DNA from: Asticcacaulis excentricus
Lineage (GTDB): Bacteria > Pseudomonadota > Alphaproteobacteria > Caulobacterales > Caulobacteraceae
Direction of reading: 5' to 3'
NCBI RefSeq assembly: GCF_003966695.1
Contig: NZ_AP018827.1
Location: 1,054,001 to 1,118,000 of the forward strand
DNA: 64,000 nt
Shown: positions 35,682 to 43,565 of the stretch, one piece after another
How the letters are laid out: each line of letters starts with the position of its first letter
How positions within the stretch are numbered: position 1 is the first letter of the stretch
Notes under the pieces: model-generated
Told to the model about the DNA's origin: nothing
What the model saw: the letters and a program-made list of their open reading frames with translations, nothing else
The model's database searches: none
Position numbers and translations under genes: made by a program

Positions 35682-37466
35682 ATGTCAGAGTCCACGCCGC
35701 CCTTAATCGCCGACGCTGAGGTCGTGCCCACGCAAGAACAGATCGCGCTTGATTACGGTCTTAAGGCGCAGGTGCGCCTGCTGCCCTATGCGCTTGGCTT
35801 TTTTGCCATCGGCCTGCCCGTCTATATCTGGGGCGCCAACTACTTCATGTCGCCTCTGTCCATAGCGCTGAATATTGCGCTGTTTGTCTGCGTCTGGGCC
35901 GCCTTTTTCTTGCTGAAGCCCTCGCTGAAAACCGACACCCGTCCTACCCGTCAAAGTCTCAATGTGCGGCTACGGCGGCAATGGCTGTGCGGGGCCCTGT
36001 GGTCGCTGAGCCTTCTGGTGGCGTCTTTGAGTTGTATCGGCGGGGGGCAGGCGGCACAGGTCTTCGCGACCATCTGCGCCGGGGCCGCGGTGGGGATTAT
36101 CTTTTTCAGCGCACCGGTCCTGCTGTTTTTGCTGACGCTTGCGCCTCTGGCCATGGCCGGGCCTATACTGGCGCTCAACCTGACCCATCCGGACGGTGCC
36201 TGGACAGGCCTGATCACCGGTGGACTGGCCATGGCGCTGGCTCTGGGCCTGATCATGAACCGGCATCTGCAGGAACATTATCAACTGGCCTTTGCCCAGC
36301 TACGCACCCTTGAGGAGCGCGAAGCCGCCCTTACCGCCCGCGACGCCCTGACCCGCGATCAGATGGCCCTGATGCAGACCCTGTCGCGCGAAATCGCCAC
36401 AGGTCTGCGCAGCGTGGATCAGACGCTGGGGCAGGGTCTGTCGCACCTCAGCCGGGCACCCGCCCCGCGCCACTATGTCGAAAGTGCGCGCAGCGAAATC
36501 GACCATTTGCTGGGGTTGATCACCACCACGCTGGATGAGGGCGAAGCGCGCTCCGGTCAGATGGTGCTGGACCCGCGGCCACTGGATATCGAAAGCCTGA
36601 TCCGTGAGGTCACCTCCGGTTTCCAGGAGATGGCCGACGCTAGAGGGCTGGACCTCGCCCTGACCCTGCCGCCCCGCCCCGACGCAGGGGCGGCCATCGG
36701 TGATGCGCTGCGTGTGGAGCAGATTCTGTCGCACCTGCTGGCCAATGCCTTGCAATATACCCCAAAGGGCAAGGTCGAAGTCCGGCTGCTACCGCCCTCA
36801 GACGGGCATCTGCGGGTGGAGGTGGTGGATTCCGGGCCGGGACTTGAGCCCGACGAACTGCATCGCGCCTTCCTGCCGCACGAGCGTATCGCGCGCACCT
36901 CCGCCGGTTATTCCGGGGCTGGGCTGGGGCTCAACCTGTCGCGGCGTCTGGCGGAGTTGATGCACGGCGACGTCGGGGCCCAGAGCACCCCGGATGTAGG
37001 CTCCAAATTCTGGCTGGCGCTACCCTATGATCCGGCCGCCATCGCCCCGCGTCCGGTTGAAGAGGCCGCCCCCCCCGTTACGGAGCCTGTAAGCGGCCTC
37101 AAGGTCATGCTGGTATCCAACGACTCCCTGCGTTCGGTCGAACTGCGCGACACGCTGGAAGGACTGGGGCATCGCTGCCTGACAGCCACCACGCGGCCGC
37201 GCGCCGTGTCTTTAGCCGCCAAGGGGGATATCGACGCGGTGCTGATCGCCACGGGTGCCTTTGAGGATTTGGACAATGCGGCCAACCGCCAGAAGCTGGC
37301 CGAATGGCTGGAACGTCTCAGGGCGACACAGGCGCGCGAAGCCCTGACCATACTGGCCCTTTTGCCCGATGGTCAGCAGGCGGAACCGCTGAGTGAAATG
37401 GGTGTGCGCCCGCTGCTGATGCCGCAAACGGAAGACGCCCTGCGCCGCGCTCTGACAACGGGTTAG
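35682..37466 (+). CDS. Hybrid histidine-kinase-like protein lacking both phospho-residues
   Basis: 594 residues from ATG 35682, which has GGGGG at 35675-35679; the frame extends upstream to 35283 only through noncoding-like sequence that overlaps DUF2336. About six helices (35-190), then a HisKA-like pair of helices, an HATPase domain (N box HLLANALQYTP, G1 VDSGPGL, G2 GAGLGLNLS) and a C-terminal receiver-like domain (~475-594). The H box reads SREIATGL with Arg236 where His is expected, and the receiver has Ala523 (VLIATGA) where the phosphorylated Asp should be. It is therefore probably a pseudokinase scaffold or ATP sensor. Target unknown. Confidence 0.8.
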   Translation: MSESTPPLIADAEVVPTQEQIALDYGLKAQVRLLPYALGFFAIGLPVYIWGANYFMSPLSIALNIALFVCVWAAFFLLKPSLKTDTRPTRQSLNVRLRRQWLCGALWSLSLLVASLSCIGGGQAAQVFATICAGAAVGIIFFSAPVLLFLLTLAPLAMAGPILALNLTHPDGAWTGLITGGLAMALALGLIMNRHLQEHYQLAFAQLRTLEEREAALTARDALTRDQMALMQTLSREIATGLRSVDQTLGQGLSHLSRAPAPRHYVESARSEIDHLLGLITTTLDEGEARSGQMVLDPRPLDIESLIREVTSGFQEMADARGLDLALTLPPRPDAGAAIGDALRVEQILSHLLANALQYTPKGKVEVRLLPPSDGHLRVEVVDSGPGLEPDELHRAFLPHERIARTSAGYSGAGLGLNLSRRLAELMHGDVGAQSTPDVGSKFWLALPYDPAAIAPRPVEEAAPPVTEPVSGLKVMLVSNDSLRSVELRDTLEGLGHRCLTATTRPRAVSLAAKGDIDAVLIATGAFEDLDNAANRQKLAEWLERLRATQAREALTILALLPDGQQAEPLSEMGVRPLLMPQTEDALRRALTTG

Positions 37467-38323
37467 ACGAAGCCGCCGCCCACTTCGCGCTTGTCCTTTT
37501 CCGGACCGAAGGCCGACAAAAGTTGCGTAGCGAACAACAGGCTCTGGTCGCCCGTTCCATTACCAAAGGCGATATTGAGCAACTGAGCGTCCGATTGCAC
37601 GCGGTGCAGACGCGCCAGCAAATAACCATTGCCATTGGCGTCCATCGGCGTGTCGCTGTCGGGCACATCGGGTAGGTTCATCTGCACGGCCCCGCCCGCC
37701 TTGGAATTGAGATTGGCCATAAGCTGGGCGGCGCTGACCGGCGCGCCATTGCGGTAGAAGATCGAACGATTGGCATTGGCCGCCGCCGGAAACAGACTGG
37801 CCGCCGCAGCACCAGGCCGCCGCTCCACCGCTTCAATCAGGTTGGCTGCCCCCGCTGGCCCCAGAAAATGCGCGGCATAAAGTTCGCCTGCCGTGGGGTT
37901 ACGGCCCGTGCGGCCTTTCAGATAGGCCGCATTGCCCGCCGTCATCTCCGCCGCCATGGCCGCCGCTGCGTCCTGATTGTAGCGCAGGCCCAGCACCTGC
38001 TGACGCGCTTGCGAATCGGCCACATAGTATTGCCCGTTGCCCCCTTGACGGATGGCGTCGGCATAGCCGCCATAGCCGTGCTTGCCACCATGCTTTTTGA
38101 CGGTTGCCAACCAGGTCTGTTCGATAAATTGAAACAGACCTGCCGCCGATGAGGTCGGGGCCTTGGCATTGGGGTTTAAGGAGCTTTCGCGCTGAGCGGT
38201 TTTCAGCAGATAGCTAAAATCGACACCCGTCCGCTGGGCCGCCCGCGTGATAGCGGAGACCACACTCTGCTTTCGCGGCGACAGGCCGGAAGAGTCGGGA
38301 ACGGGAGACGAAGGGCCGGACAT
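37463..38323 (-). CDS. Lytic transglycosylase-like protein
   Basis: 286 residues. Residues ~30-190 form a lysozyme-like domain with catalytic Glu in LLKTAQRESSLNPNA, the SSAAGLFQFIEQTWL motif and YAAHFLGPAGAANLIEA. The ending is low-complexity with NANGNGYLLARLHRVQSDAQL. No signal peptide is evident, as in some FlgJ-like or type IV secretion transglycosylases in alphaproteobacteria that are exported by other routes. Its stop overlaps the kinase stop by 4 bp (convergent). Confidence 0.75.
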   Translation of the reverse strand: MSGPSSPVPDSSGLSPRKQSVVSAITRAAQRTGVDFSYLLKTAQRESSLNPNAKAPTSSAAGLFQFIEQTWLATVKKHGGKHGYGGYADAIRQGGNGQYYVADSQARQQVLGLRYNQDAAAAMAAEMTAGNAAYLKGRTGRNPTAGELYAAHFLGPAGAANLIEAVERRPGAAAASLFPAAANANRSIFYRNGAPVSAAQLMANLNSKAGGAVQMNLPDVPDSDTPMDANGNGYLLARLHRVQSDAQLLNIAFGNGTGDQSLLFATQLLSAFGPEKDKREVGGGFV

Positions 38324-38386
38324 GAAAGGCGCACATTAACCAAAGAATGGGCAAATTTTGCCCGATGGAGGTTAACGAGGCATGAA

Positions 38387-39475
38387 TCAAAACCGCTGCA
38401 GCGCGTAGGCCTCCGCCCCTTCCGGCGGTTCCTGCCCCGTTATCAGGGCCGTTAACACCGTGGCGGCATAGGGACCATATATCCAGCCATTGCGCCGCAT
38501 TCCGGCGGCCACATAGACGCCACTGACGTCGCGCCCAATCAACGGCCATTGATCCGGTGTCGCCGCCCGCACGCCAACGCGCGGCGTGACGTCCTGAAGC
38601 GGCGCAACGGACGACGGCGTAAATTTGCGGGCCTTGTCTATCAGCGAATCGATGACGCCCGGTTCCACACCCTCATCGGCCTTACCGGCCTGCATGGTGG
38701 CGCCAAACTTGGTCAGGCCGTCCAGAAACACCCAATAGCCCCAGGGCGAGCGCACCATCCGCCCGGCCAGAGCGGGGTCACTGCGCCCGTCGCGATCGAG
38801 CAGATGGCCCTTGATGGGCGTCAGAGCCTTCAATGACGGCACAGAATCCGCAAAGGTCTCTGCCCCGTAGCCGGCACAGACGGCCACATGCCCGGCCTGA
38901 TGCACCGAACCATCGGAAAGCTCGACGCTGTGGGCGGCCACCTGCGTGACCTCGCCCTCGACCCAGCGCCCGCCACGCGCCTCGAACTGCGTTTTCATAA
39001 AGGCCAGCACCGGCGCCGCGGCCATCAGCCATTCGCCAACGATCTCGATGCCGTGCAAAGGCGCATGGAACCCCAGTTTGGCAAGGTCTTCTTCGGCCAT
39101 CACCTGCCCCTTGGCTCCCAGCGCCGTGAAGCGCGCCATCATGTCGTCAGGCGACGGCCCCGCCTCGCCCGACCACACCCAGACGGCGGGTTGCGCCATT
39201 TCAAGGATTTCAGACAAACCCAGATCGGCAGCGAAGGCAGGCCAGTGCTTCTGCGCCGCGACGTAACGGGCATAGGACATCTCCGGCTGCGCTTCAGTCA
39301 GGGCTTCCATCGCCGGGGCAATCATGCCCGCCGACAGGGCCGAGGTGGTGTCTTCGACCGCGTCCTTTGCAATAAGGGTCACCGCCAGACCGTAATCCAG
39401 CGCGCGCAGGGCAAGGCTCAGGCCGGTAATGCCGCCACCGATAACGATAAGGCTGAAAGACGAAGACATAGGCAT
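38387..39475 (-). CDS. FAD-dependent glycine oxidase-like protein (ThiO/DAO family)
   Basis: 362 residues. FAD loop FSLIVIGGGITGLSLALRA at the N-terminus, LSAGMIAPAMEALTEAQP, and a C-terminal WPLIGRDVSGVYVAAGMRRNG block characteristic of D-amino-acid and glycine oxidases. ThiO makes the dehydroglycine used in thiazole synthesis; no other thi gene and no TPP riboswitch is visible here, so substrate is uncertain. A Met three codons downstream (MSSSF) is an alternative start. Confidence 0.8.
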   Translation of the reverse strand: MPMSSSFSLIVIGGGITGLSLALRALDYGLAVTLIAKDAVEDTTSALSAGMIAPAMEALTEAQPEMSYARYVAAQKHWPAFAADLGLSEILEMAQPAVWVWSGEAGPSPDDMMARFTALGAKGQVMAEEDLAKLGFHAPLHGIEIVGEWLMAAAPVLAFMKTQFEARGGRWVEGEVTQVAAHSVELSDGSVHQAGHVAVCAGYGAETFADSVPSLKALTPIKGHLLDRDGRSDPALAGRMVRSPWGYWVFLDGLTKFGATMQAGKADEGVEPGVIDSLIDKARKFTPSSVAPLQDVTPRVGVRAATPDQWPLIGRDVSGVYVAAGMRRNGWIYGPYAATVLTALITGQEPPEGAEAYALQRF

Positions 39476-39605
39476 ATCCTTTTCAGGCCTGCCTTATAAC
39501 CGGATTTGCCCGCAGGACCAGAGCGCACGCGACCCTTGCGTCAATCCGTCCGTGGACGACCGGTTTAGCTATGCCATAGGGCGTGTCGGGGGGCTTTTAT
39601 CACGA

Positions 39606-39681
39606 TGGTACCGTCTGCTGGTTTCGAACCAGCTACCTCCAGAGCCACAATCTGGCGCTCTACCAAGTGAGCTAAGACGGC
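39606..39681 (-). tRNA. tRNA-His (anticodon GTG)
   Basis: Read on the minus strand: acceptor GCCGTCT pairs with AGACGGT (G1:U72 wobble), D arm GCTC/GAGC, anticodon stem CCAGA/TCTGG around TTGTGGC (anticodon GTG), T arm GCTGG/CCAGC around TTCGAAA, discriminator A73 and encoded CCA. The G-1:C73 pair used by most bacteria is absent, a known alphaproteobacterial feature. Flanks TCACGATGGT and ACCATCGTGA (plus strand 39600-39609 and 39684-39693) form a 10-bp inverted repeat. Confidence 0.96.
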
Positions 39682-39784
39682 AGACCATCGTGAGGGCCGA
39701 TCCTCTAAACCGCGACGGCCCGCCGATCAAGGGGTAATTTCACCCGCCGACGCAATAAGCGGTGAAAAAGCGGCTCCGTAACAT

Positions 39785-40339
39785 TCAGTCCACCACCCAG
39801 CGAAAGCGTATCTTCAATCCCTCACCCGCTGTTAAGGGCTCATCGGGATTTCGGGCGGCAACCCGCCCGTGGTCGCGCATCAGACGCAGCGTTGCCTGTC
39901 CAAAACCAAATCCCTGCGGGCTCTCAGAGATGATCGTACACCCTGTCACGCGCCCGCCGGCATCCCAGCGGCACGCAACCGTGCTTTCACCCTTTGCATT
40001 GGCATCTATGGCCTTATCGGGCATGTAATCGGCGAGGTCCACATCATCGCCAAGGTCCCACCTTGCGTTAATCGTGTTAGAGTCAATGTCTACGGGAACA
40101 GGTGGCGATGCCTCCACGGCGGGAATATCATGAGGACGTGGTTCGTGGCGCGTCTGGCGCGTGACCTTCTCCGAAAAGAAGGCCTCAATACTGTCTGAGA
40201 CTTGGGACAGAGTGGGAAGTGGCTTTGTGTAATCGGCCAGCAGGCCGGCCCCCACAAACAGCAGCAAGGCCAAGATAAGCCACACCATGAGTCTTTTCAG
40301 GCGGCGCGCGGCCGCCTCCCGCTCGTCCTCAACGATCAT
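39785..40339 (-). CDS. TonB-like membrane protein (short)
   Basis: 184 residues. N-terminal cytoplasmic acidic/basic head, one helix (LMVWLILALLLFVGAGLLADY), then a periplasmic domain. The end (DANAKGESTVACRWDAGGRV ... SPQGFGFGQATLRLMRDHGR) matches the TonB C-terminal fold seen in the two larger TonB proteins downstream (AACTVRDTKGRVKCEV ... GYGFGDAAVRA). It lacks the Pro-rich periplasmic spacer of the others. Possibly links a dedicated outer membrane receptor to ExbBD. It lies 22 bp after the M48 gene and on the same strand. Confidence 0.7.
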   Translation of the reverse strand: MIVEDEREAAARRLKRLMVWLILALLLFVGAGLLADYTKPLPTLSQVSDSIEAFFSEKVTRQTRHEPRPHDIPAVEASPPVPVDIDSNTINARWDLGDDVDLADYMPDKAIDANAKGESTVACRWDAGGRVTGCTIISESPQGFGFGQATLRLMRDHGRVAARNPDEPLTAGEGLKIRFRWVVD

Positions 40340-40361
40340 AGCCCCGCCCCCTTATATAGTG

Positions 40362-41138
40362 TTATTTATAACCTTTTGACTGGATATAGGTTTCCAGTTG
40401 CGCGATGCGCGTATTGTCTGACGGGTGAGTTGAAAGGAATTCCGGTGGTTTGCCCTGATTCAGGGCCTGCATATTGCGCCACAGGGCGATGGACTCCGAG
40501 GCCTTATACCCCGCCTTGACCATGATATCGACGCCGATCCGGTCGGCCTCCAGTTCGTGCTTGCGCGAATAGGGCAGCAGAAGCCCCAGTTGTGCACCCA
40601 TGCCGCCGTAATTGGCAATCACCTGCTGGGTACGGCCCGACGTGGCCCCGGCGGCCGTCTGAAGCGCGATCTGCGTGCCGACCTGCTGCGAATAGCGCTC
40701 AGCCGCGTGCTTGCCCAGGACGTGCGCCGTTTCGTGGCCCAGAACCGCCGCCAACTGGTCATCATTCTTCACCACCTTGAACAGGCCAGTATTCACACCG
40801 ACCTTGTTGCCCGGAATGACGAAGGCGTTGGGCTGATCATCCTGAAACAGCACATATTCCCACTGATTGGGATTATAGCCCGCCGCCGCGACGATCTTCG
40901 CGCCGACGGTCTTGACCCGGCGGTTCAACGCGGCGTCGGTCGAGACTTTCGAGGTACGCATCAGTTCCTGCCACCCTTGCAGGGCCGACGGCTCCAGATC
41001 GGCATTATCAACCAGAAGGAACTGGCTGCGGCCGAGGGTGTCGTTCGTTTCGCAGGCCACCAGAGTCCCCGCGGCCGCAATCAGGGCCGTGATCGTCAGT
41101 GTTTTCGGGCTCAGAATGGTTTTCAGGCGCGCAGGCAT
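40362..41138 (-). CDS. M48 family metalloprotease, lipoprotein
   Basis: 258 residues from ATG 41138, with GAGGGAG 5 bases upstream. The N-terminus ends in a lipobox-like LVAC (Cys around residue 29). The zinc motif is in AAVLGHETAHVLGKHAAER (HExxH) and the third ligand probably lies in HELEADRIGVDIM. Such periplasmic metalloproteases (LoiP/BepA-like) degrade or mature outer membrane proteins. The gene lies between two TonB-like genes, an unusual setting. Confidence 0.88.
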   Translation of the reverse strand: MPARLKTILSPKTLTITALIAAAGTLVACETNDTLGRSQFLLVDNADLEPSALQGWQELMRTSKVSTDAALNRRVKTVGAKIVAAAGYNPNQWEYVLFQDDQPNAFVIPGNKVGVNTGLFKVVKNDDQLAAVLGHETAHVLGKHAAERYSQQVGTQIALQTAAGATSGRTQQVIANYGGMGAQLGLLLPYSRKHELEADRIGVDIMVKAGYKASESIALWRNMQALNQGKPPEFLSTHPSDNTRIAQLETYIQSKGYK

Positions 41139-41227
41139 GGGGACTCCCTCGGATTTTTCCTGAAACATAATGGCGTCTGCGCGGCGCTCGGTCAATAAAG
41201 GCTGCGCCCTTGGCCATAAGCCGCACG

Positions 41228-41255
41228 TAAAAAGGCCTCCGGATGTCCGGAGGCC
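41228..41255 (-). terminator. Rho-independent terminator downstream of tonB
   Basis: Perfect 10-bp hairpin GGCCTCCGGA/TCCGGAGGCC (41234-41243, 41246-41255), 2-nt spacer; on the minus strand it is followed by five T. It ends the transcript of the TonB gene starting at 41996, 25 bases after its stop. Confidence 0.85.
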
Positions 41256-41279
41256 CTGTCACAATCGGGAGGCAGGCGC

Positions 41280-41996
41280 CTACTGGAGGGCAAAGCCCAT
41301 CTTGACACGCATGGTGGCTCCGACCTCGACCGCACCGTTCGATGTGTCGGCGCGGCCCTTGGCCTCTACCGCGCGCACTGCGGCATCGCCAAAGCCATAA
41401 CCTCTGGGGTCTTCCGACAGCACCTCGCACTTCACACGACCCTTGGTGTCACGCACCGTACAGGCCAGAGTCGCCGCCCCTTCGACCTCGGCGTCCATAG
41501 CGCGGGCGGGGTAATACTCCATCAGGACCGCTGAGTCCGGAAAGCGCGACCACACCGCCTTGACGTAGGTCGGACCAACCGCATGGACCGGCCCGGGGTC
41601 AGCCACCGGGCCCGGCTGACCGGTGATAACCGGTATGGGACCTGTCACTTCGGGCAGGTCCGTCGGCGTTGCCACCACTGGCAGGCTGTCCTCAACCGGC
41701 AGGACCAGCGTATCGGGTCTGTTTAAACGGATCGGCGTCGTTTGGGGTTTGCGTTCCTGAACCGTGGGCTCTGCTGGCTTGGGTTTGAACGTGATCATTG
41801 GCGCTTCGATAACCGGCGTGCCGTCCGGTGCCTGGGCCAGCTTTACTTCAAAACGTTCGTTGATGATGTAGGCCGCAAGGCCCAGATGCACCACAGAGGC
41901 AAAGGCAATGCCCACCATGACGGGCTTGGACAGGCGCTTTTGAGCGGGGGCCTGAAACAAAGGGTTGCGGGTCGGCGGGATGATGGTCGTTGCCAT
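41280..41996 (-). CDS. Energy transducer TonB family protein
   Basis: 238 residues. N-terminal helix (PVMVGIAFASVVHLGLAAYI), a ~110-residue Pro/Thr/Val-rich spacer, then a TonB C-terminal domain with YPARAMDAEVEGAATLACTV and GYGFGDAAVRAVEAKG. TonB couples the proton gradient through ExbBD to outer membrane siderophore or vitamin receptors. Probably separate from exbBD: a 250-bp AT-rich gap and a terminator lie between. Similar to the frameshifted TonB at 42389. Confidence 0.9.
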   Translation of the reverse strand: MATTIIPPTRNPLFQAPAQKRLSKPVMVGIAFASVVHLGLAAYIINERFEVKLAQAPDGTPVIEAPMITFKPKPAEPTVQERKPQTTPIRLNRPDTLVLPVEDSLPVVATPTDLPEVTGPIPVITGQPGPVADPGPVHAVGPTYVKAVWSRFPDSAVLMEYYPARAMDAEVEGAATLACTVRDTKGRVKCEVLSEDPRGYGFGDAAVRAVEAKGRADTSNGAVEVGATMRVKMGFALQ

Positions 41997-42004
41997 GGGG
42001 TGTT

Positions 42005-42335
42005 TCCTTTCCTTAGGGTCTGATCCTTATGGCCGGCACCCGTCCGGAAAACGGGCACCGGTACGTTACCGCGTGCGAGACGGTAAGGATTTGATGTCTG
42101 CGGGCCCGTGCGTCTCAAAGCCCCCTTGCCTGAGACCAACCATCGGGAGAAAGATATTTTCTTCTGACTTAGCAAAACATATCACTTAGCATTTATAAGT
42201 TCAAATGCCTTTTTCGTGATTGAAGTACATTCCGAAAAACACGCAGCAGCATAGAAAGAAAAATATGTTATAAAACAGTATATTGGATCGAATTTCTTTT
42301 AGATGACCCCAGCATTTCAGCCTGCGTCCGGTAAA
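42005..42335. other. AT-rich intergenic stretch upstream of tonB
   Basis: No gene. Upstream of the minus-strand tonB at 41996. GC falls well below the flanks from 42145 to 42310, with several A/T runs (for example around 42250-42290), consistent with a promoter region. I could not identify a specific Fur or other operator with confidence. Confidence 0.5.
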
Positions 42336-42370
42336 CAAAAAAGCCCTCCGGCAGAACCGGAGGGCTTTTC
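42336..42370. terminator. Bidirectional terminator at the end of the exbB-exbD-tonB cluster
   Basis: AGCCCTCCGG (42342-42351) pairs perfectly with CCGGAGGGCT (42357-42366), 5-nt loop. On the minus strand it is followed by a run of six T from 42341 downwards; on the plus strand by TTTT. It lies about 23 bases after the tonB stop. Confidence 0.88.
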
Positions 42371-42388
42371 TGAGTTTCGGCGTGGACC

Positions 42389-43107
42389 CTATTGCAGGGT
42401 CCACTTGAAGCGGAACTTCTTGCGGTCACCATCGCGAAGTTCACCATCGGTGCCCTTCTTGATCTTGGCATAACGCATAAAGCCCTTCACGGTCGCCGCG
42501 CCGAAGCCATAGCCCGCAGGCTTTTCGCTTTCGACAGTACAGCCCGTGATCTTGCCTTCTGAGTTTAGAACGCAGTCAATCGTGACTTCGCCCTCAACTT
42601 CCGCGTCCTGAGCACGCGGGGGTAAAGGTCAAGCAACTGATCCGATGTCGGCGGCGTCCATTGAGCCGTCGTGTAGCGCGGACCAGCGGGAACGACCGGA
42701 GCCGGAGGCGGCGGCGGTCCCGGGACGATTTGCGGCGGCCCCTTGTACTCGACGCGGTCTTCCTTCTTCGTAGCTTCGATCTGAATCGGAGCCGGAGGCG
42801 GAGGCGCGTCGGTCTGGATCACCGGCTCGCGAACCTGAAGCTTCGGCGGAGGCGGAGGCATGTCAGGCGGAGGCGGAGGCGGAGGTGGCGGCGGTGGGGG
42901 CGGCGGTGCCAGATCTACCAGTTCGGTATCAATCTTGGTGTCTTCATATTCCACCGGCTTGATTTCGAACTTTTCGTGATAGATGTAGTAGGCCAGTCCC
43001 ACGTGGGCCACGATTGCCACGCCAATACCGACAAACAAGGGCGTTTTGTCCTTGTTAACCGGGGGGTCGAGAATAGGATCTCGACGCCTGTGTGGGGTCT
43101 CTTCCAT
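42389..43107 (-). pseudogene. tonB: Energy transducer TonB, broken by a 1-bp frameshift near the C-terminal domain
   Basis: Starts at ATG 43107, with helix FVGIGVAIVAHVGLAYYIY, then a Pro-rich spacer containing about 15 consecutive Pro (DLAPPPPP...DMPPPPP). Near LLDLYP, at the run of five G on the plus strand (42618-42622), the frame is lost. One extra C on the coding strand restores YPPRAQDAEVEGEVTIDC and GYGFGAATVKGFMRY to the TAG at 42389. The length of 719 bases is one short of 240 codons. The restored block matches YPARAMDAEVEG of the TonB at 41280, so the missing base is real relative to the family. Cotranscribed with exbD; without a complete C-terminal domain it could not reach receptors. 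Confidence 0.85.
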
Positions 43108-43121
43108 AATCTCAGGCCCTC

Positions 43122-43559
43122 TTACTTGTTACCATCTTCACCGATCAGAGCAACGCTGTAGTAGCCGTTGTCCTGAAGGGCATTCATCACCTGCATGAAG
43201 TCCGCATAGCGGGTCTTGCGATCGCAACGAATGAAGATGCGCTCCTTGTCCGGATCACGTTTGCCGACCTGAATCTTCATGTCGGCCCCAAGATCAGCCA
43301 GAGAGGTAGGTTTATCGCCGATGAACACACCGCCATCCTGCTGGATGGAGATATAGATCGGCTTGGGCGGGTTTTGTTGCGGCGGGGCGACGGCTGTCGG
43401 AAGGTTCACTTCGATCGACACGGAGGCCATGGGAGCGGCCACCATGAAGATAATCAGAAGAACCAGCATGATATCGACGAACGGCGTAACGTTAATTTCG
43501 CTGTTCTGCTCGATATGAAACTTCGAGCCGCCGCTGCCAGAGGATAGCTTGGCTCCCAT
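43122..43559 (-). CDS. exbD: ExbD biopolymer transport protein
   Basis: 145 residues. N-terminal helix with the essential membrane Asp in INVTPFVDIMLVLLIIFM and a periplasmic domain (DPDKERIFIRCDRKTRYADF). Forms the proton-channel stator with ExbB and energises TonB. Lies 6 bp after exbB and 14 bp before the frameshifted tonB. Confidence 0.94.
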   Translation of the reverse strand: MGAKLSSGSGGSKFHIEQNSEINVTPFVDIMLVLLIIFMVAAPMASVSIEVNLPTAVAPPQQNPPKPIYISIQQDGGVFIGDKPTSLADLGADMKIQVGKRDPDKERIFIRCDRKTRYADFMQVMNALQDNGYYSVALIGEDGNK

Positions 43560-43565
43560 GAGTAC

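Noticed and set aside
42840-42915. Repeated GGAGGC units as a possible CRISPR or microsatellite locus
   Set aside because: They are codons of the TonB Pro-rich spacer; there are no spacers of constant length.
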